Below are positions 28,479 to 41,027 of a stretch of 64,000 nucleotides of DNA, piece after piece (the stretch's first letter is position 1; each line of letters begins with the position of its first letter). Origin of the DNA: Asparagopsis taxiformis. Lineage: Eukaryota > Rhodophyta > Florideophyceae > Bonnemaisoniales > Bonnemaisoniaceae. A program made the position numbers and the translations under genes. The stretch lies in assembly GCA_030407315.1 (NCBI GenBank), contig JALQPE010000662.1, forward strand, positions 1-64,000. The letters are read 5' to 3'. The notes below the pieces were generated by a model. It worked only from the letters and a program-made list of their open reading frames with translations. It was not told where the DNA came from and ran no database searches.

Positions 28479-30631
28479 GGAGTGGGCCGAACGAAGCCCG
28501 GCGCGTACGGATCGACGGTCTGCGTGACCACGGGGGCTCGCTCGCGACGAGACGCGGGATCCCTAGCGTAAGGATCCGCAGTCCCGTGACTGCGCGTATC
28601 CGAAGGGCGCGCCGGAGCGGGGTCGCGTGGCAGGTACGCCGCTGCGTGACCATACCCGACGGGGTCGCCGAAGCCGCCGCCACTCGCGTAACCGTACGGT
28701 TCATTACGAACGCCAACGGGCGGCGCGTAACTACGAGTCGCCGCGGCGAGACGCTCCGAAATCGCGCGTTCCGTTGCCAAGCGGGCAGTCAGGTCCAACG
28801 TCTGGGCCCTGAACTCTTCGGCTGCGCGAGCCACGGACGAGATGAGGGAACGGATAACCCAGCCGTCCGCACGAGGCGGAGCGGACATCGACGTACCGAG
28901 AAGCCGACGGGCATCCTCATCGGAGACGCGGTCGTCCAGGCTCACGAAGCGTGGCGCGCGTTCGGCCGGCGTGGCCACATTCGGACGACCGACCTGGGCA
29001 ACGTTGCCCTGTTCCGTAGCCTCGCGTGGCACGACCTCTCGAGGTTCCGGCGCACGCGGCGCTTCGTTTTGACGGCCACGACGGCCAGAACGTGTCCCTC
29101 GGGGGCGCTCGTTGCCCCCGAGGCCGCCGAAATAACCGGCACGATTGCCACGACGGCGTTCGGAACGGGAAGCGACCCGCGGCACGTAAGCCCCATCGCT
29201 ACGAACGGAGACGAACTCCTGGTTATCGCCGCTTGCGTAATCGGGACGTATAACCCGATACTCCGGCCCCAACGCAAGGGCGCCGCGAACCTCAGCCAAC
29301 GCGCTGGTAACGGAGACGAACGTGTCGGAACCGTCCACCGGGATTGCACGAAGCATCTCGTAATCGGCCAGGAAGTCCAACGTGGACTCCGGCAGCAGGC
29401 ACGCGCGCCCGAACACACGACGTTCCACGAACAGCGAGCACGCGAGCATCGCTGCGTGTTCGATGTCCACGGCCATGAGGAAACGTTCCTTCACGGGGGC
29501 AGGCGCGTCCTTCACGGCATCGGTGAAATAATGTACCACGCGTGGTAATAACGTGGACGACCCACGGGGGTACGGAAACTCCTCTACTACATCCGGCAAC
29601 GGCGGGAAGTAGAGCTCGCTCGGGACGACCCACGGAGCTGACGCGTGCGACACACGATAGTCGTCCGCGTTCACGTGGCGGAGAGCGAAGTGGTCATCGT
29701 ACGACACGACGCTTTTGGAGATGACGCTCAACGAGAGAGCAGTCTTCCATTCGGCACGTTGCCTTTCGGAAAGTGTCCGCGGACATACGAATACGGACGA
29801 CACCGAGATGAACGGCGGTTCCTCGGGCGTCCCCTTCCATAAGTATGCGTCCATACGGTCGACGTAGATCGCGTCGTTGACGTCACGCAACCACGAGCGG
29901 TCGCAACGTATCGACGCTGGGATCTGGTAACGTTCCGATCCCGGCGGCCCGTTGGCGAAACGACGCCCGGCTGCTCGCCCCCACGTATCTTCGGCGGAAC
30001 GCATATAGTCGACGACCGCGCGGGCGTCCAGACGATCTCTAGCCAACGTGGCGAGATCGTCATCCGTGATACCCACGCGGGGCAACGCAGCCCACGCGTG
30101 GGTCAGGACGCCTACGTTTAGCGCCGCACCGCCACGTGAGGCGGTGCCGACTGTCCCAACGGGGTCACCACCCTCCGGCGAGGGGTCCTGGCGAGGAGAA
30201 CGCGGCGAGCCATCACGACGAGGCACGCCCGTGCGAGCCGCCGCCACAGCACGACGCGAACGAGCGGCCGCTGCCATCGCGGCTACACCCATCGAAGGGG
30301 CCGCGGCATCCGGAATGATGGGTGACGAATTCCCCGAGTCGGACGCCGTTGCGTCATCATCACGTGGGGCGACGGCCCTAGCAGCCTCGGCAGGCGTCAC
30401 GGAAGCCACTAGGCGAGACGGAGCCATCGGGCGAGACGAAGAGGCGACGGCCTGCGAAGCAACGGCTTCTCCCGCCCTAACGGATGGGGCGGGCGCGACG
30501 GACGCTTCCGTCGCTAGCGGCGCACCGGCCCCGACGAGGGAGGGAGCGCCCTGCGAAGGGTTTCTCGCTCCACCTCCAGCAGAGCCGGCGGGCCGCGGGG
30601 TGTTAGCATCGGTACTGCGAGTCGTAACCAT
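28436..30631 (-). CDS. GC-rich gag-like protein of a Ty3-type element
   Basis: A 731-residue frame from the ATG at 30631. The upstream frame stays open to 30775 and would add a hydrophobic stretch, but it has no ATG. Residues 1-170 are Ala/Pro/Ser-rich and likely disordered (MVTTRSTD start). A globular middle part (about 190-450) contains segments such as LDARAVVDYMRS, IRCDRSWLRDVNDAIYVDRM and VHYFTDAVKDA. An Arg/Gly-rich basic tract follows (about 475-520, GNRAGYFGG and RSGRRGRQ). The C-terminus is Pro/Tyr/Gly-rich. The size and the order of disordered start, helical core and basic tail suit a retroelement capsid protein. No CCHC knuckle is present and no pol follows, so another structural protein is possible. 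Its composition matches the Ty3 remnant at 0.9-5 kb. Confidence 0.42.
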   Translation of the reverse strand: MVTTRSTDANTPRPAGSAGGGARNPSQGAPSLVGAGAPLATEASVAPAPSVRAGEAVASQAVASSSRPMAPSRLVASVTPAEAARAVAPRDDDATASDSGNSSPIIPDAAAPSMGVAAMAAAARSRRAVAAARTGVPRRDGSPRSPRQDPSPEGGDPVGTVGTASRGGAALNVGVLTHAWAALPRVGITDDDLATLARDRLDARAVVDYMRSAEDTWGRAAGRRFANGPPGSERYQIPASIRCDRSWLRDVNDAIYVDRMDAYLWKGTPEEPPFISVSSVFVCPRTLSERQRAEWKTALSLSVISKSVVSYDDHFALRHVNADDYRVSHASAPWVVPSELYFPPLPDVVEEFPYPRGSSTLLPRVVHYFTDAVKDAPAPVKERFLMAVDIEHAAMLACSLFVERRVFGRACLLPESTLDFLADYEMLRAIPVDGSDTFVSVTSALAEVRGALALGPEYRVIRPDYASGDNQEFVSVRSDGAYVPRVASRSERRRGNRAGYFGGLGGNERPRGTRSGRRGRQNEAPRAPEPREVVPREATEQGNVAQVGRPNVATPAERAPRFVSLDDRVSDEDARRLLGTSMSAPPRADGWVIRSLISSVARAAEEFRAQTLDLTARLATERAISERLAAATRSYAPPVGVRNEPYGYASGGGFGDPVGYGHAAAYLPRDPAPARPSDTRSHGTADPYARDPASRRERAPVVTQTVDPYAPGFVRPTPSVFSEVDADVQSL

Positions 30632-31875
30632 CGTGGTTACGCTGTACACGATAATTACGACGAGTGCAACGAGCACGACGACGAGAGCCACGCGGGCTAA
30701 ACGGAACAAGAGAACGAAAGGAACGGAGGTAGTAGTACCCAGCGGGGGAAGAGGATAAGGGAGAACGAAAGGCAACGGCCTGGATGACGATGGTGAGAGG
30801 AAGGGTGAGCGACGATCGCTATCACGTTAAGCCGCCGCTTAAATATCCTTCGGACGACCGTTGTCGACATGCCCGCTGGCAGATTCACGAAAAGGCCGCG
30901 GCCTGCGCTCGTATCGCGCTGAATTGAAGCACACCCGCGTGGTGGAATTGGACACTGCATCCGTTGCAGGAAAACGCCTAAGCGAGGCATTGACGTACGA
31001 CGCCAACGGGCGGGCCGCGATGATTACGAAAGAGCCGGAGCGCACGCGCGCGCTCCGGCGCCGTGGCGATTCGATCAGCCAACCGGGCCATGTACGTTTC
31101 AACGAGATTTTTCGGGACAACTGCCACGTCCGCAGTTGTACCCGAAAAGGCGCCACGGCCCCGTGTCTCAGGCGCGTCCTGACGGGCCTCGCGTGGCCGG
31201 GACGTCCACGTGTGGGGGTGGGGCTGTGTAGTATACGTGGCAATTCCGAAATTGCAAATATTTACGTTTTTCCGCGGAATTCGAATTTCGCCGGATACGA
31301 CCGGCGACAGCAATGAACGAACATTGCTGGCGCATGCGCGCGCGCAACCTGCACACGTGTGCAACGAACGTACTGGCAACGGCCAACGGACCAACGGGTC
31401 CCTACGTGTGACCCACAAGGTCCTTTCCCATTCGGGGACGTTACGAACAGTGTTTACACTGTAAAGCGATGCCATCGTGGCCATATAGGTATTGGCATCG
31501 TGCCGGGAGGGAAAGGGGAGAAGACAACGATCGAGCAACGGCTCTAGTCTACGACTGACTTCTACGTTTTACGTTTACGTTCTGCCTAACGAGGCTTCGT
31601 CTCCGTCGAGCTGCGTACTCCCTACCCATCGCCGCACGTAAGGCTGATTGCGTGTAGTGCCTCCGGGCTTGGTTGAGAGCGCCTCCGGTGACGTACCACC
31701 TCGTTTGCTAACGTAATCCTCGCGTGGATTGTTGCGTCGTGACGCTCGTGTCTACTCGCTAACCACTCTACCTTCTACCGTTCTAACAATACAGTCAAAC
31801 ACCAGCGGGTGGACTGCTCGTTTCGTTTCGTAAGGACAGCGTGTCCGTAGCTCGTACCAGCTATCTAGAACTAAC
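30632..31875. other. Non-coding flank, GC-rich then mixed
   Basis: No supported gene. The region upstream of the gag-like gene includes GTGGCCGGGACGTCCAC with a following G run (from 31191), shared with 2857-2873, and could hold a decayed LTR or leader. From about 31550 the composition becomes more balanced, approaching the Copia remnant. Confidence 0.4.
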
Positions 31876-34800
31876 GTGGTTCCACAAATTGTTCACAAAA
31901 GGCTGACTGAGACCATGCCAAAATGTGGGCTAATATGCCGCAGTGACGAGTACAAAATACTCACCCTCAAGCAAATTGTTAAGTACAAAGCGTGGGCCGC
32001 GAACATAATAACCACTCGTTGCGCCAATCCCAACCTCGCGTATTCCAGTTTCTATACGATGTTATGCACCGCCGCCAACCTACACGTTGAGAAATCAACC
32101 CTCAGGACAACAGGTGAGCACCTATCCTCGGAAGCGGCGAAGAACATGGCCGCCATACCGCTTCATTACGGCTCCACATACGGCGTTCACGATCCACAGA
32201 ATCATGGAAGGAGGAGAGGAACCGGAAACCCAATCCCTCAACGACACGGGAACCGACCTACTCATAGATCGCACAGTTCGACCCGGAACAATAGACGCTC
32301 ACCGGAGCAGATAGTTGCCCGAAAGTCCCGCACTCGCAGTCATTATTGCAGAGAAATAGGACACTGGCGAGAAGAATGCAAAAAAAGGAATCGAACCCTA
32401 GCCGACGTTGTCCGCGCGCACTTAAGCGAGAAGTCTGACACCGAACCACTCACAGCATTTGCAGAAATACTAGGAGAAATCGTGCAGCATGAAGATGAGT
32501 ATCATGAATACTTGAACGCTTGTGCATCTGGCTCCAGCATCGACGAGAACAGTGACTAAAACGGTCAATTAGAACTCCTGAACAGTGTGCTATACACTGA
32601 AGATGACGCGAAAGCCTGTGCAACCCAAATATTCAATCAGGTCGTCGCTAACGCTGAGAATGACGACCCTTTTAAAAGGGGGAAGTACAAGAGAAGAACT
32701 CTTTGTGACGCAATTTATTTCATCGACGCGCACGCGTTCGCTGCGATTGCGTCGGGATGAATTCGCGTGCATCTATCTTAGTTAGTTAGTAAGCGAGCGT
32801 ACGCGTGGCGTTTTGATTACGTGTCACGGAGCGTCGATGCAAGCGCGTGCGTGAGAACGTTGCCACGAAACCGCGAGCCCGGCGCCACGTGTAGCGATTT
32901 CTACGAATTTCCCTTTATTTCCCCTTTTTGGGTTTTTTATGACGAAAGTCTTTTTCCCAAATATTTCCCTTTTCCGTGCGAGCACACGGCCCCCGGCCGG
33001 CTGTGCAGGGACAGCCTGTCCCGAATAGTTAGCTAGTAATGGTCGCCCTGCTTCGCACCTTACTAAAAAACAGCTAGCACTTTCGCAGCTACGAGTTAAG
33101 CGTCTAGCGCGTGCGTGCGTTACGACGTTTCGTGCGGATTGCTCACGATCGCCGACGTACGCGCGAGCCGCGTAAACTTACCATCGAACTGCGTCGCACC
33201 GCGATACTGCGCATTGCGTCGCATACCACCAGGCAGGGATTTACGACCCCTGCGTGGATCGTGTTGAGCTCGAATTTACTCGGTGATGTCCCCCTGAGAT
33301 CACGGCTTGCGCCGGCCCGCGAATCCCGTGTTGATCGACCCTTGCGCGTTCCGCCGTTGTACCACCCGATCGCCACCGCGACCGAGCGATGCGCGAAACG
33401 CAAGTTCATCAGCGCGATCCGGTTCACCGCGCCCTGACCCGGCTAGCAATTCTAGAACTCCCTTAGCGATCGCCATTCCGGCTGGTCCTACACTCTTCCC
33501 CTCGCCCATGGCTGAAAATGCATCAAATGGTGCAGGTACCAACGCAATGATACCCTCACACGAGCCGCCAGACAACAGCGACTCAAAGCAAACTCAAAGC
33601 AGTGAACAAACCGGCCGTCCACCTCCGGAACCGCCATCAAACCATGGATCATATTTATTGAATAATTCAATCTCATGCCCAGATTCAAACTCAACTCACG
33701 ATACAAAAACGAAAACCGACACATCTGACGCGAAGGGAACAACATGTCTCACTATCTACTTGGAAATTGCGAAGCACGATCGCAAATCATGACGAAAACA
33801 AATTCTTGGGAGCACTCATAGACACGGGAGCACAGTTCTCTGTTGTTGGCAGAGCACAAGCTCGATTATATTGCGCCGAGAACGGGATACCATACTGACC
33901 GACGATATCATTCGCAAAGTTCCTTTTCGCATCGTTGACCACCATGTCACTTGGAAGGATCAGCATCCTCACCCCCACCCCGGGCGAAACACTTCGCATG
34001 ACTGTAGACGTTGTCCAAGAAGACATATCGTTATTAATGGGCATCAACTTCATGGACAAACATGATCTGCAGTTCCTATCTGTGAACAACACGCTACAGT
34101 GTGTATCCGGAAATTGGTAGATGCCTGTCACGCGCCGAGGAGGACACGGATATCTATGCTGGCAACCAATCTCGAGTGTGCTATTCACCAAGGCACAGCT
34201 CACCAGACTCCATCAAGATCTCCTGCATCCCAGAGTACGTAAGCTTTATGACCTTCTCCGACGCGCCAAACCGGAAGAAATGTCGCCCGACACCAAAGAA
34301 ATGTTACAAGAGATCACCGATAATTGCGAACAGTGTATACGATTTGCAAACCGACCGATTACAATCCGTATACGCGACGAAGATAAGATCCGCTTTAACC
34401 AGGAACTGCTCCTCGACATCATGTATCTACAAACCAGCAATGGAAAGCAGACACCCTTCCTACACATTATCGATGCAGCGACCCGGTTTAGCGTCGCGTG
34501 CATACTGGACAAACTCGATTTTACATCCGTCTGGAACGCATTTTTGCGGAACTGATCTACAATGTATGTGGGTTATCCGGAATCTATGCTAACGGATCAA
34601 TTTTCAGAGTTTGTTTAAGCAGAATGGAAGTACGCTTGTGAAGTACAAGAAATTGAGCTTCGCAACACCGGTACCGAGAGTCACAACTCGATTGATGCAG
34701 GCGAAAAGTACCATCACACCTTGCGAACTATCTACTGAAAATTGAAAGCCGACTTCCAATCAGTTGACGACGCTACACTAATCGCGATCTCCGTCAAGGC

Positions 34801-35950
34801 GATGAACGATACTGTAGGGCCCGAAGGTCTCGTCCCGTCTCTCCTATTTTTCGGCGTAATGCCACGACTTCGGAAAATATCACCGCGAGATTATCCGACG
34901 CACAAGAACCGCTTGCGTGCGATGATCGCCGCCCGGAACGAATACGAGAAAATTGTCGCCCGTAGCAAAATCCATCTCGGAATGTCGAAGCGCCCGCCGC
35001 CTTCAGCAAAATATGACATAATTCCTGGAGATTATGTTTACGTTTATCGCGAACGTTCCAAAGGTTTTACAGGACCGCATCTTGTTGCTGAAACAAATGG
35101 GAAACACCTCCGAGTTCACGTTGGAGACCCCAAAGGACCTAAGCCGTTTAATCTCGCTCAAGTTAAACCAGAACCATTCAATCGAACGGACAATCCTAAA
35201 TCGATTGGATATGCCGACCGGCACCAACTATGTTCTGCGACAATGCATACCGAGATCGTACCCACAGGTGATCCACGCGAACACATCTTAGATAACGCGG
35301 GGAGAAACCAAACGTCATACCATCCAGATTCGTTCTGGCCATCAAAGAGAACGACGGAGTAACGAAGAACTAAACCAGATACGTGCTCGGTGGGAACAGA
35401 GACCGGGACAAGAATATCGTGGTTCACAATTACACAACTCTCCGACACTCTTCAGTCAGGCTATTAATGGCAATCGCTACCATAATGGGTTTTGACATAT
35501 GGTCCTCGGATGTGACACAAGCTTTTCTTCAAGCTGGCGCCAAGTTACAACTCCAATTGTTTACCCGCCCGGACATCCTAGACCTTGCACAAAATGAGCT
35601 TCTGCAAATCATCCTACCCTTATATTGACTAACAGACTCTGTCGACTACTGGCATGAGACCGTCACGAAGTTCCACCTGAATGAACGTCGAATGAAACAG
35701 CTCGCGGGAGATTTTTCTTTCTTCTTTCGCAAGATCGGTAGCAAACTGATATCAATGTCTGGCCCGTATGTAGACGACTTTCTTCAAGTATTCCTACCTT
35801 CCGAAAGACCCGAGCTTCAACGGATGATGAAGGAGAAATTCGACATCAAGACAAACGACTAAACTAGCTTCACTCTCACTGGACTACAGTGCCACACCTC
35901 GGATCCAAACTTACGCACCATATCGCAATCTCGCTACATCAGCAGATTGA
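31876..35950 (+). mobile_element. Degenerate Copia-type retrotransposon (Copia-1) with an inserted solo LTR
   Basis: Order along the plus strand: gag C-terminal part, [solo LTR], protease, integrase, reverse transcriptase. This is the Ty1/Copia order. The gag fragment (31876-32703) has a damaged knuckle, SHYCREIGHWREEC, with the first Cys replaced by Ser. Protease: ALIDTGAQFSVVG near 33815. Integrase: HHCC region with LHQDLLHP and NCEQC (about 34215-34340), then LLDIMYLQ and IDAATRFS, then a C-terminal part to 35362. Reverse transcriptase: HSSVRLLMAIATIMGFDIWSSD near 35440 and PYVDDFLQ near 35770. Several frameshifts and stops separate the parts, and flanking LTRs were not identified. Confidence 0.85.
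32704..33492 (+). repeat. Solo LTR, 789 bp, with 5-bp target duplication CTCTT
   Basis: Begins TGTGACGCAATTTATTTC and ends CTGGTCCTACA, so TG...CA termini. CTCTT is repeated at 32699-32703 and 33493-33497. If the LTR and one duplicate are removed, the interrupted Copia-1 gag frame reads on. A second copy lies inverted at 61492-62298. No internal element is present, so recombination between two LTRs is the likely origin. Confidence 0.92.
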
Positions 35951-35999
35951 AACTCCTGGCTCACGACGCGAATTTTTCCACATAAGTGTAGAGTAATTT

Positions 36000-37090
36000 G
36001 TCAGAGGACGGTGTGTGGTGTCACCGAGCTTTTTGAGCACAGAGCACAATTGTTGCGAGGTCCCGCAAGAGGGATGCGCCTGATTAGAGGGAATGTGGGA
36101 TGGGCGTGAAGCGCAGTGATAGGTCTGGGCTCATAACCTGCAAAAGAAATGCGTTGTGTTCTTTTTATTCCTCGTCGATCTTGTGCGACGGCGAGTGAGT
36201 ATAAGTAGAGATACTGACTGTAAGTACTGTAAAGGTCAAGTTCTTCGTCACTATTGTCGCAAATTGATAAACAAAGCGACGTGGTTGCCCGATAGTGTAT
36301 CGCGCCTACCGCCAGTAGATTCTCCGCGGGCCACTTTCGGTACTGTAATATTGTTAACAAATTTATTCCCACATCGTCACTACGTTGAACGTGTCATCCG
36401 CGCAGGACGTATCCTAAAAGGTTTCTGCGTAGATGACAAGTGGCCTGATCTTTTCCGGAACTATCCTCTCTCAGCTGGAAGATTCAATATACATACATGT
36501 GCCAGAATAGGGTTATGTCCAATCACAACGGAAGAGCGACACGAATAAAATTTTTTTGTTGTTCGCTTGAACAGTTTATGCTCGTCAATAATGTGTGAGA
36601 TGATGATAGCTGGCACTGTAATTTATCTATTGTGCACCATGGCAAAGTCGGACGATCTTCGTGAAAGAACAGGTGGAGGACCCGGAGTTGCGGAAATGAT
36701 GGAAATGAGCCTCTTCAGCTTTTCGTGAGACAAATTCTGACGAGAAAAACTGGTGATCATTGTTGGAGATCAAAAATCTACAACTTGTACGAGCCGCAGC
36801 CTAGCCAATATCGGGAAGGACGGCTCTTAGGCACCCGGTTATGTAACAATTTTGCATCCCAATGGCGGGAATCGGCATCGCTTATTATACATACTGTCAT
36901 TGTGAAGCTCTAACTCAAATTTAATGCGCGTGCATCCTTTCAGGAAATATAGTCTCAGTTGTTGTTAAACGAAACCTGCTCCAGTTATACCTTATAAGCC
37001 TCCCCTCAACCCGCTCTTTCTCACAAACGGTTCAGACCTTCACCTCATCTCCATCTCAACACAGCAGTCGTCCAAACAATCCACCTCAGA
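36000..37090. other. Intergenic, no supported gene; promoter region of the first membrane-protein copy
   Basis: Short frames here have no recognisable domain. TTATAA near 36992, about 95 bp before the ATG at 37091, corresponds to the better TATATAAA boxes of the two downstream paralogues. Confidence 0.4.
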
Positions 37091-38475
37091 ATGGCCATCA
37101 CAGATGCCCTAGACGTTACACCCAATAGAACCTTCAGCACTGTCCAATTCGAAAATGAAACTCTCAATGTGGTGGTAAACGCGCTCTTGACGGTCTTCAT
37201 TCTCATTAACATCGGCTCCATTACCTCAAAGCTCGTGCAGATAACTTCCGGTGATCACTTTTCGTTCAAGTCTTTCCGTCGATATATTATCTTCACCAGT
37301 AGTGACGACCCTGTTCGTCTCATTTCCTGGTTCCGACACAGATATCAATACCATCAAAAAGGGTGGAGACGGCACCCACAGAAAATCAACTGGAAGCGTT
37401 TGTTGCTTCCATTATCTGCCCGTTTGTTTATTTTCTTCGCGTCGATAGCGTCAATTGTGATTACAATCCCCGGGAGAAAGTTCTGTCAGGGTGTGAAAGG
37501 GGAGATTTTGTCCCTATATTGGATACATCTCAAGGAAACTTTGATGGTGGTGGGAGAATTCTGTGTTCTGACGTTCCTATTATCAGCGACGTTGGAAATG
37601 CAACTTCAACTCTTTCATTCTGTAGCACTCCGCTTGTCGCTGATGATCCTCTCCCGGGCTCGGCTATTGCACTGGTTTACTCTCCATTCGGACTTACTGG
37701 ATGGATTTTGGGGACGGAAAACGGTGCGAGTGGAGGCTTTTTCTTCTTCGAGTGGAAAAAGTCCAGCGGAAACCAGTTCATAAGTCTACCATTGAATTCG
37801 ATTCCAGCTGGAAGACTGGCTGCCGTCATCGTGGAAGCTCTGAATCGGCAAGGTTTTGATTGTGTACTTGGCGAAGGGTCGCAGATTTCTAATGACGAAG
37901 GCTTTGATAACTTTTTCTTTTTCTTGGAGGGATGTACCTTTCAACCGAGTGACGTGCAGACACGAGTCGATAGATATCTCAGTTCTTCATTCGTGCTGCA
38001 GAAACGAGATGGTCCAGCTGCACGGTACGATGTAGCAAATGATCAGCAAACGACGGATTGCCCTATTCAAGTCGTAGTCAATCGACCCATCGTCAATCTA
38101 CTCCCTCTCGCCATCCTGCTCGTTATCTTGTTTGTAATTAATATTGCTGTCACACTGATGATATCTAATCATGGGAATATATTGGACAGTACATACCATT
38201 TAGTGAAGGAAACATTGGGACACGACTGTATGTCGAATCCGTTGGAGGAGTCTGTAGAACAGATGCCGGCTGGTGATGATGTGCCATTACGGCGTGTTCT
38301 CCGCCGAGGAACTGGTCATGTTGGGTTCCTGAAACAAGCGGGTGATGAAGACGTGGAGGACTTTGGCCCGGAAATAACTGTTTGCGGGAGTGTTGCACCA
38401 GGAGAGGCAGTTGCGTATGACATTGGAAGGACAGCTGGTGACGGGAGAGGTGGGGTTGGAAAGAGCAGCGTGTAA
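37091..38475 (+). pseudogene. Three-pass membrane protein family, copy 1 (single-base frameshift)
   Basis: The first part reads from the ATG at 37091 (start MAITDALDVTPNRTF) through two hydrophobic segments. Alignment with the intact copy at 39576 shows one missing base near 37470, where ATCCCCGGGAGAAAG should carry one more G. The continuing frame runs to 38475 and contains the Cys-bearing outer domain, the third hydrophobic segment (VNLLPLAILLVILFVINIAV) and the tail with NILDSTYHLVKETLGHDC. Everything downstream of the frameshift keeps good sequence conservation, so the lesion is recent or is a sequence error. The product would otherwise resemble the 483-residue copy. Function unknown. Confidence 0.7.
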
Positions 38476-39490
38476 TTAGTATTTAGAATTAGGAACAGAT
38501 GGCCTAAACCATGTGAAAACGCTATGCCCCACAGCTAATTCCAATTCGGAATCAACTCTTGCGGTGGAGGATAACAGGAGAGTAGATGACATGGTGAGTG
38601 GCTCACTGTGGAATAGTAGGTGGACATGCGAATAGTTAAGGAGGTAAGACAACACATGTTTCCCCTGTGACCCGAAACGGCCATGGATAGGAAATGCGAG
38701 GAAACGTGTTCTGTCATATTGATATCCCACAGGGAATTCGAGAAGTTATTCTTGGTCACGCGCAGCGCTGACCTCCGGAGCCTCAACGAAAGTAGACAGG
38801 ATGGACAAGCAGGACTCGTGACGTATGTCCTGCCCTCAAGAGCACGAAATTGTTCATGGCGAAAAAGTCGCGAGAGGAGATAGTGTCGATACCTTCCACG
38901 CCTGACTGAACGACGGCGCTTCATTTTTGGTTTTGACTTTCAATTTGCAAAAAAAACACAATAATCTCAATTTGCCAGATATATCTCCCCAACTTACGAC
39001 GCGGTGGCCTACCACTCAGTTCATGAAACTAAGCCGTGAACACGTGGATATTAGCATCCTCGAGTATGGCACTTTCTATGGGGGCTAACATTCCAGTGCC
39101 AACTGTCGCAATACAATTGGATATTTTCATAGACCACACGGCCACGCGCCCAGCCTCAAAATATTGAAGAAACAAGATTTCCTCGAAAGTTTACTTCTGG
39201 CTGCTCCCAGGATGCACCAGCAGACCAACCAATAGCAGTCGATTGTTCACCACCAAATACGCCCCATTTTGACAAAATTGACCAGATCTTCGTGCATCTG
39301 TATCCCCCATCCCGATACTATTCGTCTCCATGTGTCTCCGACTAATCTTCAAAAGCGCAATCTGTATTCCATAGACAACAATGCTTCCCAACCCCCAACC
39401 GAGTTCACATTCACTGCCCTCGCATCCCTTCGCAACCTGCTAAGCTAAGCCTTCCCCCGAGCTGTCGTAACATAGCAACAACTGTAACAG

Positions 39491-39498
39491 TATATAAA
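39491..39498 (+). promoter_or_regulatory. TATA box (TATATAAA) of membrane-protein copy 2
   Basis: TATATAAA lies 85 bp upstream of the ATG. The same box, at the same distance, is conserved in copy 3, within an upstream region that is itself highly similar. Confidence 0.7.
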
Positions 39499-39575
39499 CC
39501 AATCATGAACTCCCCCCCAATTCGTCGCCGTCCCGGCACTGGCATACCACTCGTCTACCCTCCATCCATCCCAAA

Positions 39576-41027
39576 ATGACCATCACAGACCCCATAGATG
39601 TCACACCAAGCAGGACCTTCACCACCATTCAATTCGAAAGTGAAACTCTCAATGTGGTAGCAAACGCCCTCATAACGGTACTTATTCTCACTAACATCAG
39701 CTCCATTACTTCAAAGCTTGTGCAGATAACTTCTGGTGACCATTTTTCCTTCAAGTCTTTCCGTCGATATATCATCTTCACAAGTAGTGACGACCCTGTT
39801 CGCCTCATTTCCTGGTTCCGACACAGATATCGCTATCATGAAAAGGGGTGGAGAAGGCACCCACAGAGAATCAACGGTTGGTATTTGTTGCTTCCTATGG
39901 TCGCTCGATTGGTAATTTTCTTTGTGTCGATTACGTCGATTATCATAGCAATCCCTGGAGAGAAAGTGCTTCCAGGGTGTGACAGAGGAGACTATGCCCT
40001 GATACTAAATAGAACGCAAAGACGCCCTGCCGTTGAGGATGGACTTGAATGTTTGGATGTTCCCATTCTGAGCAAAGTTGGAAGTGCAACATCAACGCTT
40101 TCGTACTGTTCTTTCCTTACATTTGGAGAAGGCAATTTTCCAATGGGTATTGCATTGGGTTACACCAAGTTCGGATTGTCCTCCTGGGCATTGTCAGGCG
40201 AAGATGGCTTCAGTGGGCGTAATTTCATCGTCGAGTGGAAAAGGTCCAGTGGAAGACAGTCTCTCAGTTTACCCCAGAACTCAACTCCAACAGAAAGACT
40301 GGCCGCGGTCATCGTGGAGGCTCTGAATGAAGAAGGTTTGAACTGTACCCTTGGAGAGTTAGAGACGCAAACGGATGAAAATAATCTCGAACTTTTTGTC
40401 TACCTTCTGAATGGGTGCACATTCCTGACGAAGGACTACGGCATTGCTGTCTCAGATTATCTGAGTTCTTCATTCGCTTTGCAGAGACGAGATGGTCCAG
40501 ATGTACGCTGGGACTTTGAAAACAAGCAAGAAACGACAGATTGTCCAATTCAAATCGTCGTCAGTCGTCCAATCGTCAATCTGCTCCCTCTCTCCATCCT
40601 GCTTGCTATGTTGTTTGTTATCAATATTACTGTCACATGGACGATATCTGAACATGGGAACATATTGGATAGCACATACCATTTGGTGAAGGAAACACTA
40701 GGACACGACTGTATGTCGAATCCGTTGGAGGAATCTGTGGAACAAATGCCGGCTGTGGATAAAGTTCCGCTACGACTTGTGCGGCGCGGGGAGACTGGTC
40801 ACGTTGGGTACTTGAAACAGGCAGATGACGAACCTGTGAATGGTTTTGATGCGAATACAATTGTTTGTGGGAGTGCAGCACCAGGAGAGGCAGTTGTGTG
40901 CGAGAGTGGAAGGAGAGCAGGGGAGGGCGGCGATATGAATCTGGAAAGGAAAGCTTGCAATTGTTGTTTTATATGTTTGGAATGGAATCGAAGAGCAGAT
41001 GATTCTAGTCGTGAAAGGGGGGATTGA
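39576..41027 (+). CDS. Three-pass membrane protein family, copy 2 (intact, 483 residues)
   Basis: An intact frame from the ATG at 39576. Hydrophobic segments lie at about 26-50, 102-126 and 332-356. The loop 51-101 is strongly basic (KSFRRY, then RHRYRYHEKGWRRHPQR), so it should face the cytoplasm, placing residues 127-331 outside. That outer domain has six Cys (about 135, 159, 178, 257, 281, 323) and sequons at NRT (145), NST (235) and NCT (256), consistent with a disulfide-bonded glycosylated ectodomain. The cytoplasmic tail carries NILDSTYHLVKETLGHDC and ends in a Cys cluster (CNCCFIC). I do not recognise the family. It is the only unbroken member of a tandem set of three. TATATAAA at 39491 is the likely promoter. 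Confidence 0.8.
   Translation: MTITDPIDVTPSRTFTTIQFESETLNVVANALITVLILTNISSITSKLVQITSGDHFSFKSFRRYIIFTSSDDPVRLISWFRHRYRYHEKGWRRHPQRINGWYLLLPMVARLVIFFVSITSIIIAIPGEKVLPGCDRGDYALILNRTQRRPAVEDGLECLDVPILSKVGSATSTLSYCSFLTFGEGNFPMGIALGYTKFGLSSWALSGEDGFSGRNFIVEWKRSSGRQSLSLPQNSTPTERLAAVIVEALNEEGLNCTLGELETQTDENNLELFVYLLNGCTFLTKDYGIAVSDYLSSSFALQRRDGPDVRWDFENKQETTDCPIQIVVSRPIVNLLPLSILLAMLFVINITVTWTISEHGNILDSTYHLVKETLGHDCMSNPLEESVEQMPAVDKVPLRLVRRGETGHVGYLKQADDEPVNGFDANTIVCGSAAPGEAVVCESGRRAGEGGDMNLERKACNCCFICLEWNRRADDSSRERGD

Noticed and set aside
36156..36548. 130-residue plus-strand ORF after Copia-1
   Set aside because: No domain, no good start context and no repeat elsewhere in the window; most likely chance.
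40309..40881. Antisense ORFs within the membrane-protein genes
   Set aside because: They recur in copy 3 only because the DNA there is nearly identical; the sense frame explains the conservation.
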